Assembly: GCA_903873705.1 (NCBI GenBank)
Contig: CAIQPK010000086.1
Coordinates: 62,001-126,000 of the forward strand
Direction of reading: 5' to 3'
Origin: an uncultured Acidobacteriota bacterium
GTDB taxonomy: Bacteria > Acidobacteriota > Terriglobia > Terriglobales > Acidobacteriaceae
DNA length: 64,000 nucleotides
Positions 58,855 through 64,000 of the stretch are shown here, piece after piece (the first letter of the stretch is position 1; each line of letters begins with the position of its first letter). Below the pieces are notes generated by a model. The model searched no databases. It was not told the DNA's origin and worked only from the letters and a program-made list of their open reading frames with translations. Made by a program: the position numbers and the translations under genes.

Positions 58855-60990
58855 CTAAAGCTTCGCGTCCTTCTCCAGCGCCTTCAGCACGATCCCCTTG
58901 GTCAACAACTCCGGCAGCACATCCGCATTCGACGTTTTCCCCGGCGGATAAATCACGTACGTCGGCACGCCACTCCGCCCCAGCGCCCCCAGTTGCTGCG
59001 AAATAAAGTCATCATGCGACGTCCAGTCCGCCCGCAGCAGCACCACGCCCGCGTCCACGAACTTCTTCTTCACTTCATCCGACTGCAGCACCGCCGCCTC
59101 GTTCACCTTGCAGCTCAAACACCACGCCGCCGTGAAGTCCACAAAAACCGGCTTACCCGATGCCCGCGCCGCCTCCAGGCTCGCCGTCGTATAAGGCTTC
59201 CAGGTCTCCGCTTCCACCTTCGGCGTCCGCAGCGGCAGGCTCAGCCCAACCGCAATCAGCACCACCGCCACAATCGCCGACCCCCAACGGGCCGGCCACC
59301 GTCCCAGCGCCCATCCCGCCACCGCCAGCAGCAGGAAGCACCCCAGCAGCCACGCCTCGCGGTCAATCCCCGCCGTCCCATACAGCGACCCATAAACCCA
59401 CGCCAGCCAGATCGCCGTCAGAAACAGCGGCACGGCGGTCAGCTGCTTCAGCACTTCCATCCATGCCCCCGGCCTGGGCAGTACCGCCGTCCATGCCGGC
59501 TGCCAGCTCAGCACCAAATACGGCAGCGCGAGACCCAGCGCCAGAGCCGTGAAGACCCCAATCGCCACCGCCGCACTCTGCGCGAGTGCAAACCCAATCG
59601 CCGCGCCCATCAGCGGAGCCGTGCATGGCGTGGCCACCACCGTCGCCAGCACGCCGGTAAAAAAGCTTCCCGCGTAGCCCTGCTTCTTCGCCAGCTCGCC
59701 ACCCGCGCTCGTCAGCGTCAGCCCGACATCAAACAACCCCGCCAGCGACAGCGCAAAGAAAAACAGCAGCGAAGCCAGCACCGCCACAAACGACGGCGAC
59801 TGCAGCTGGAAGCCCCATCCAAACTCCGACCCACCCGCGCGCAGCACCAGCAGCGTACCCACCACCGCCCAGAACGACACCAGGATCCCCAGCGTATAAA
59901 CCAGCCCATGCGCCCGCTGCCGTTTCTGCTCTTCGCCGGAGGCATTCACCAGCGCCAGCCCCTTCAAAAACAGCACCGGAAAAACACACGGCATCAGGTT
60001 CAGCAGCATCCCGCCCACAAACGCCAGCCCCAGCGCGCTCCACAGCGTTACGCCCACAGTCTCATTGGTCGGCGAGCCTTGCGCCCCCGTCGTCGGAGCA
60101 GGCGCAATCACGCCCATCTTCACCGGGACCGAAATGTCATAAGCTTCCTTGTCGCTGAACTTCACCAGCGCATGGAACTCCTTGGGCAGCGGCGTCGACT
60201 GCCCTTTATGCACATCGTCCATCGCCCGTGGAATCCGGAAGCTGATCCCATCCACCTCCCGCAAAATCCCCGGATCAGCCGCGTTCTGAATGACGTCCGA
60301 GTCATACGGATAAATCTCCGGATCGCCCGACTGACTGGCCGTCTTTACCGTCACCACCATCGTCTTCGCATCGGCCACCGCGCTGGCACTCATGCTCTCG
60401 GCCAACGGCTTCGGCAAAATCGTAATCGCCGACCCCAGCGCTCCCACCAGCGGCGGATCAGGCAGCGGCCCCGGCACCACGTTCAAGTCGATCCCCAAAT
60501 GCGCCTTGCCCGGAAAACATTGGCTGCTGCACACCAGCCACGTCACCTGCGCGTCCAGGTGCACCTTGCCCGGCTTCATCCCTTTGGCCGCGACCAGCAT
60601 CACCGGATACGTCACCGCATCCTCATACCCAAAATCCATCAGCGGCCCCAGCGGCAGGCGTGTCGGGGGAGGGAACTGCATTGGCCCGGCGATCAAACCC
60701 TTGGGCAACGTCCATTTGATGGTCGGCGGCCCACCGGCATCGCCCGCGTTGATCCAGTAAACGTGCCAGTGTTCTTCCAGTGTCAGCGAGAGCCCCACCT
60801 GCAGCTTGCCGCCCGCGGCAATCTGCGGCGCCAGGGTGACCAACTCAACCGTCAGGTGCTCCGCCTTTACCGGCCCTGGCCCGCCATCGCCGACTTCAAC
60901 AATCTGCGCTCGCCCGGCAGCCGCCGCAGCCAGAACGATACCCAGGGCAACAGTGATCAGTTTCAGAAGTCGCGAGCAGCCGCCGGTCAT
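58855..60990 (-). CDS. dsbD: Thiol:disulfide interchange protein DsbD (ScsB-like)
   Basis: Carries electrons across the inner membrane to periplasmic thiol proteins. Signal peptide (LLKLITVALGIVLAAAAAGRAQ), N-terminal domain with WLVCSSQCFPGKAHL, membrane domain of about eight helices with redox cysteines in NLMPCVFPVLFL and VVATPCTAPLMGAA, and C-terminal thioredoxin domain with AWCLSCKVNEAAVL. 711 residues from the start MTGGCSRLLK. The frame continues upstream into repeat copy D, but that part is spurious. TACAAT lies exactly 6 nt before the ATG. Confidence 0.92.
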   Translation of the reverse strand: MTGGCSRLLKLITVALGIVLAAAAAGRAQIVEVGDGGPGPVKAEHLTVELVTLAPQIAAGGKLQVGLSLTLEEHWHVYWINAGDAGGPPTIKWTLPKGLIAGPMQFPPPTRLPLGPLMDFGYEDAVTYPVMLVAAKGMKPGKVHLDAQVTWLVCSSQCFPGKAHLGIDLNVVPGPLPDPPLVGALGSAITILPKPLAESMSASAVADAKTMVVTVKTASQSGDPEIYPYDSDVIQNAADPGILREVDGISFRIPRAMDDVHKGQSTPLPKEFHALVKFSDKEAYDISVPVKMGVIAPAPTTGAQGSPTNETVGVTLWSALGLAFVGGMLLNLMPCVFPVLFLKGLALVNASGEEQKRQRAHGLVYTLGILVSFWAVVGTLLVLRAGGSEFGWGFQLQSPSFVAVLASLLFFFALSLAGLFDVGLTLTSAGGELAKKQGYAGSFFTGVLATVVATPCTAPLMGAAIGFALAQSAAVAIGVFTALALGLALPYLVLSWQPAWTAVLPRPGAWMEVLKQLTAVPLFLTAIWLAWVYGSLYGTAGIDREAWLLGCFLLLAVAGWALGRWPARWGSAIVAVVLIAVGLSLPLRTPKVEAETWKPYTTASLEAARASGKPVFVDFTAAWCLSCKVNEAAVLQSDEVKKKFVDAGVVLLRADWTSHDDFISQQLGALGRSGVPTYVIYPPGKTSNADVLPELLTKGIVLKALEKDAKL

Positions 60991-60996
60991 CACTCC

Positions 60997-61002
60997 ATTG
61001 TA
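60997..61002 (-). promoter_or_regulatory. Candidate -10 element of a leaderless promoter (dsbD)
   Basis: TACAAT on the minus strand, 6 nt before the ATG at 60990. The intervening GGAGTG could be a ribosome site only if transcription starts upstream. Confidence 0.45.
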
Positions 61003-61074
61003 GGGTGCGGCCCAAAACCCCGTTGTCAGAAAGTTATCTCCACGCCGGATACTTCGCACCCTCACCGCTGACCA

Positions 61075-61108
61075 GGGGTGCCCCATGCCCCCCACTTGGG
61101 GACGTGGG
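61075..61108 (+). repeat. Dispersed palindromic repeat, copy D
   Basis: GGGGTGCCCCATG, then CCCCC, loop, GGGGACGTGGG. It is the most diverged copy: its arms pair imperfectly. A second inverted repeat, GTGGGCC (61104-61110) and GGCCCAC (61126-61132), overlaps its right end. It lies between dsbD and the CoA-binding gene. Confidence 0.7.
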
Positions 61109-61132
61109 CCGTCGCGTAAACCCGTGGCCCAC

Positions 61133-61555
61133 CTACCGCCGTCCGCGGTGCTCCACCATGATGCAGCGGTCCATCACCACGTTGATTCCCGCCGCCTCAG
61201 CCCGCGCAGCCGACTCCAGGTCGACAATCCCCTGTTGCACCCAGAGATTTTTCAGCCCCAGCGCGATCATGTCGTCCACAATCGCCGGGATAAACTTCGG
61301 TAGCCGGAAGACATTTACGATGTCCACCCGCCCCGGCACCGCGCTCAGCGACGCATGGCTCGCCTGCCCCAGCACGCTCTCCAGCGCCGGGTTAACGGGC
61401 ACAATCCGGTATCCCTGCCGCTGCATGTACTCGGAAACGTAAAAGCTGGCCTTCATCGGGTTGTCGGAAAGTCCGACAACGGCAATAGTTTGCGCCGGTG
61501 CTCCGGGTACATTGGGGTCGCCGAGCATTCCGGCGATCACTTCGGGTTCGTTCAT
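61133..61555 (-). CDS. CoA-binding domain protein (YccU-like)
   Basis: 140-residue single Rossmann CoA-binding domain: TIAVVGLSDNPMKASFYVSEYMQRQGYRIVPVNPALESVLGQ, VDIVNVFRLPKFIPAIVDDMIALGLKNLWVQQGI, and GINVVMDRCIMVEHRG. Related to the succinyl-CoA synthetase alpha N-domain; function unknown. The start MNEPEVIAGML follows AGAGGATGG. Upstream in-frame sequence is not family-like. Confidence 0.88.
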   Translation of the reverse strand: MNEPEVIAGMLGDPNVPGAPAQTIAVVGLSDNPMKASFYVSEYMQRQGYRIVPVNPALESVLGQASHASLSAVPGRVDIVNVFRLPKFIPAIVDDMIALGLKNLWVQQGIVDLESAARAEAAGINVVMDRCIMVEHRGRR

Positions 61556-61648
61556 TCGTCCATCCTCTGGCGGCGTTTGTCCACGCACGTTTGATTTACA
61601 ATCAGATGTCGGCGGACAGGCGAACAGCGACCCGTCGCGGGAGAACTT

Positions 61649-63145
61649 TTGCACCAAATACGTAAGGTATCAGCAGGGAACCAGGCAGCTATTCCAGTTT
61701 GGCACGCGTCGCGCCGGAACGGGTGGCTGTCCGTCGCCGCCGTATCGGCCGCCGCTCTACTCACCGCCGGTTGCGGACAAAGCTACCGCCCGGTCGTCAG
61801 CGCCATCAATCCCGTCGGTCCCGCTGGCCAGCCCACCAAGTTCGCCATCGCGCTTTCCATCCCCAGCGCGACGTCGAAGGGCCTGATCACCGCCGTGGAC
61901 TTCTCCGGCGACACGATCCTTGCCACGCCGTCCGTATTGCAGAACCCCACCTACTTCACGCTGGGCAACGGCGGCACCACGGCGTACATCATCAACGCTT
62001 CCGGCTCGCTCGATTCGGTTCCGGTTTCCAACCCGGCCAACCTCATCACCAGCGATGTTTCGCAAACCACGCTCGTGGCGGGCTCGAACCCGGTCAGCAT
62101 CTCGCCCATCGCCGGCACCAATTCGGGCACCATCATCTTCATCCCGCAGACCGGTTCAGGCTCGAACGCTTCCATCGCTGCCCTCACGGCCATCGGCCCT
62201 TCGCTGCTGGCGAACATCGCTACCGGCACCAATCCGAACTACGTCGTCGGCAATACCGGCGCGGCCCGCGTCTACGCACTGGTCAGTGGCACCGGTGCCG
62301 GCCCCGGCCAGGTGCTCGGCATCGAAACCACCACTGCCCAGCCCACCATTTCCACCACCCTCACCGTGGGCACCAACCCCGTTTACGGCATCATGCCCGC
62401 TGATTTGCAGCGCGCGTTCATCCTCAATAAAGGTTCCGGCACCGTTTCGGTCATCAACACCTCGACCAACGCGCTGGACGCCACCACCCCCACCATCCCC
62501 AACGCCGCGCTCAATCCCGGTCTCACCACGCTGGGCCAGAACCCGATCTGGGCCGTTTCCGTTCCTGCCCTCTTCGAGCTCGCCGTCCTTAACGCGGGCG
62601 ACGGCGTGCATCCCGGTTCGCTTAGCATCATCAGCGTGCCGCTCTGCAACCAGGGCACCCCGGTCACCAACCCCAACTGCAACGCGGCGAACCCCACTGA
62701 TGCTGTCGGCTTCGGCACGGTCGTCGCCACGGTCCCAGTCGGCGTCAACCCCACCATGGTCGACGTGCTCTCCGACGGCAGCCGCGCTTACGTGGTCAAC
62801 CAGGCCAACGTCGCCGGAGTCTGCAACGGCGAAGGCTCGGTCACCGTCGTCAACCTGACCGCCAACGTCGTCACATCCACCATCTGCGCCACCTCGTCGG
62901 CCGCGTCCACCATCGACGCTTCCACCAGCCCCACGCTGGTCTACGGTCACCCCAACACCCTCTCGGTCACCTCAGGCGTACCCACCGGCAAGGTCTACAT
63001 CACGTCCTGGGACAGCAAGTTCATGACCGTCCTCCGCACCGATCTCGACACCGTCCAGACCCACATCTCGCTTCAGGGCCTCGGCCTTCCACTGGCTACG
63101 GGTTCGCACCCCCAGACACCGGGAGTGCTGGTCACCCAGCCGTAA
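61649..63145 (+). CDS. Lipoprotein with YncE-like beta-propeller, unknown function
   Basis: 498 residues from a TTG start preceded by GGGAGAA. A basic N-terminus and hydrophobic stretch end in the lipobox LLTAGC, so the mature protein is lipid-anchored. The rest is Thr/Ser/Gly/Asn-rich with repeats of the propeller type (TGTNPNYVVGNTG, VGTNPVYGIMPADLQRAFILNKGSGTVSVINTSTN, PVGVNPTMVDVLSDGSRAYVVNQ). Such proteins may bind polymers or partners at the cell surface; no active site is visible. It ends in a strong terminator. Confidence 0.82.
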   Translation: MHQIRKVSAGNQAAIPVWHASRRNGWLSVAAVSAAALLTAGCGQSYRPVVSAINPVGPAGQPTKFAIALSIPSATSKGLITAVDFSGDTILATPSVLQNPTYFTLGNGGTTAYIINASGSLDSVPVSNPANLITSDVSQTTLVAGSNPVSISPIAGTNSGTIIFIPQTGSGSNASIAALTAIGPSLLANIATGTNPNYVVGNTGAARVYALVSGTGAGPGQVLGIETTTAQPTISTTLTVGTNPVYGIMPADLQRAFILNKGSGTVSVINTSTNALDATTPTIPNAALNPGLTTLGQNPIWAVSVPALFELAVLNAGDGVHPGSLSIISVPLCNQGTPVTNPNCNAANPTDAVGFGTVVATVPVGVNPTMVDVLSDGSRAYVVNQANVAGVCNGEGSVTVVNLTANVVTSTICATSSAASTIDASTSPTLVYGHPNTLSVTSGVPTGKVYITSWDSKFMTVLRTDLDTVQTHISLQGLGLPLATGSHPQTPGVLVTQP

Positions 63146-63169
63146 GAGCGCACCACCTCACAAGCGCAT

Positions 63170-63198
63170 AAAGGCCGCCCTCGCAGGCGGCCTTTTCT
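63170..63198 (+). terminator. Intrinsic terminator after the propeller lipoprotein
   Basis: A perfect 10-bp stem AAAGGCCGCC / GGCGGCCTTT with a 6-nt loop, then TTCTGTTT. Confidence 0.88.
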
Positions 63199-63240
63199 GT
63201 TTCGTCGGCACAAATAAAATCCTCCCAGAGGCGCCTCCTC

Positions 63241-63771
63241 ATGCCCGAGGTAGACGAACCCATCGAATTCTCCGCTTATGATCCTGGTTGGCCTGCGCAC
63301 GCAGCAGCAGAGGAGCATCGGCTTGCCGGCCACCTGCCCGCCGGGACCAAGGTCGAGCACATCGGCAGCACTTCGGTTCACGGCATTCCGGGCAAGCCCA
63401 CCCTGGATCTGATGGTGGGTCTTGAAGCGCACCACAATCGCGAGGCAGTACGATCCGCTCTCGTCCGTGCCGGTTATGAAGACCTCGGCGAGGCCGGAGT
63501 GCCCGGTCGCATCTACCTTCGCAGGAGAGACTCCGCGTCGTTCAATATCGCCCTGGTGGAGCGCGGCGGGCGCCTTTGGCTGGCGAATCTCGCGCTAAGG
63601 GACTTCCTGCGCAAGCATCCCCACGCGGCGCTCGAGTACGCCGCAACAAAACGCGCCGCAATCGAGGCCGGCCACCTGACCCTGCTGGCCTACTCCAACT
63701 ACAAGAGCAATCTTCTTACCCGCCTCGTCGCCAAGGCCATAGAGTGGTCGACGTCCCCGCGGTCTGGCTAG
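63241..63771 (+). CDS. GrpB family protein (nucleotidyltransferase fold)
   Basis: 176 residues of the GrpB/UPF0157 family, related to nucleotidyltransferases. Landmarks: YDPGWPAHAAAEEHRLAGHLP, VEHIGSTSVHGIPGKPTLDLMVGL (GS and D-x-D region), SFNIALVERGG, LRDFLRKHPHAALEYAATKRAA and YSNYKSNLLTRLVAKA near the end. Fusions of the family to dephospho-CoA kinase exist, but function is unknown. Confidence 0.9.
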   Translation: MPEVDEPIEFSAYDPGWPAHAAAEEHRLAGHLPAGTKVEHIGSTSVHGIPGKPTLDLMVGLEAHHNREAVRSALVRAGYEDLGEAGVPGRIYLRRRDSASFNIALVERGGRLWLANLALRDFLRKHPHAALEYAATKRAAIEAGHLTLLAYSNYKSNLLTRLVAKAIEWSTSPRSG

Positions 63772-63778
63772 CGGCTGC

Positions 63779-64000
63779 TTACATGCCCGCCAGAACGATC
63801 GGCGGTGTCGGCGCCTTCGATCCGCCATCATCCTCGATCGTCACAGCGAACGTCTTCGCCGCCACGTTCTTTGGCAACTCCGGCAGAATCACGCTGGCAA
63901 ACCCATGCTGGTCCGGCTTGAAGATCCCGGCCGGAATCGGGTCGTGCCCGTCCGCGGGAATCATCCACAGCTCATACGTCTTGTACGCCTCCAGCGGAGC
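63779..64000 (-). CDS. Anti-sigma factor RskA-type, C-terminal end (partial)
   Basis: The frame is open to the window edge; 73 residues are visible: APLEAYKTYELWMIPADGHDPIPAGIFKPDQHG...KTFAVTIEDDGGSKAPTPPIVLAGM. The YELWxIP...PxPAGxFxPDxxG...FAVTxE..GGSxxPTxPIVLAG pattern is that of the extracytoplasmic RskA C-terminal domain. The membrane helix and sigma-binding part, and the cognate ECF sigma gene, would lie beyond the window. Confidence 0.82.
   Translation of the reverse strand, partial: APLEAYKTYELWMIPADGHDPIPAGIFKPDQHGFASVILPELPKNVAAKTFAVTIEDDGGSKAPTPPIVLAGM

Noticed and set aside
58993-61071. A 692-codon open frame on the strand opposite dsbD
   Set aside because: It is rich in Arg, Pro, Gln and His as expected for an antisense shadow of a GC-rich gene, has no family similarity, and lies wholly opposite a clear gene.

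Overview
The window reads as a stretch of chromosome from a high-GC bacterium of the phylum Acidobacteriota, most likely family Acidobacteriaceae (Terriglobus/Granulicella type). This is inferred from gene content: bacillithiol synthesis (bshC), a PEP-CTERM surface protein, a bactofilin, a carboxypeptidase-regulatory-like secreted protein, choice-of-anchor repeats, an RskA-type anti-sigma factor, and many secreted proteins of unknown function. No rRNA, tRNA, CRISPR array, insertion sequence or prophage was seen. About 68 protein-coding genes are supported, and they are tightly packed on both strands.

Layout. 1-2655: 3' part of an assimilatory sulfite/nitrite reductase with the two siroheme-making enzymes. 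2.7-16.6 kb: M61 peptidase, glutathione peroxidase, a royal-jelly-like propeller protein, a KimA-like potassium transporter, cysteine desulfurase, DinB protein, citrate synthase, ThiO and several secreted or membrane unknowns. 16.6-27.7 kb: PolX, cold-shock protein, Nudix hydrolase, BshC, a run of small membrane or secreted proteins, an ABC-F ATPase, an amidohydrolase, DinB and FabI. 27.8-31.8 kb: a lipoprotein joining choice-of-anchor repeats to a phospholipase D domain, a frameshifted PEP-CTERM gene and an EVE protein. 31.8-36.2 kb: a coupled cell-wall operon (amidase, GerMN protein, MurI) divergent from ruvC, then rsmA. 36.3-43.9 kb: APC permease, GT39 glycosyltransferase, YpfJ-like metalloprotease, a small HTH regulator, uvrC. 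43.9-47.3 kb: mazG, a GNAT acyltransferase, an Asp/Glu-type racemase and an enolase-superfamily N-acylamino-acid racemase/MenC, probably one operon for D-/L-amino-acid conversion. 48.4-49.6 kb: bactofilin plus a degenerate methyltransferase-like protein. 50.2-57.5 kb: lnt, prfB (with programmed frameshift), methyltransferase, DUF218 protein, TsaC/Sua5, TrmH-type methyltransferase, rarA. 57.6-58.2 kb: a HigB/HigA-type toxin-antitoxin pair. 58.3-64 kb: DUF2059-like protein, DsbD, CoA-binding protein, propeller lipoprotein, GrpB protein and the end of an RskA-type anti-sigma factor.

The signals that go beyond ordinary annotation are: (i) a dispersed palindromic repeat in four copies, one of which encodes the C-terminus of the siroheme enzyme; (ii) a recurring TAnnnT hexamer exactly 6 nt before ATG in seven genes, suggesting leaderless transcripts; (iii) the GNAT/racemase/NSAR operon, whose middle gene has an altered catalytic-cysteine motif; (iv) the bactofilin partner with a broken SAM-binding motif; (v) the PLD/choice-of-anchor lipoprotein. 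Nothing seen amounts to a clearly new defence or mobile system.
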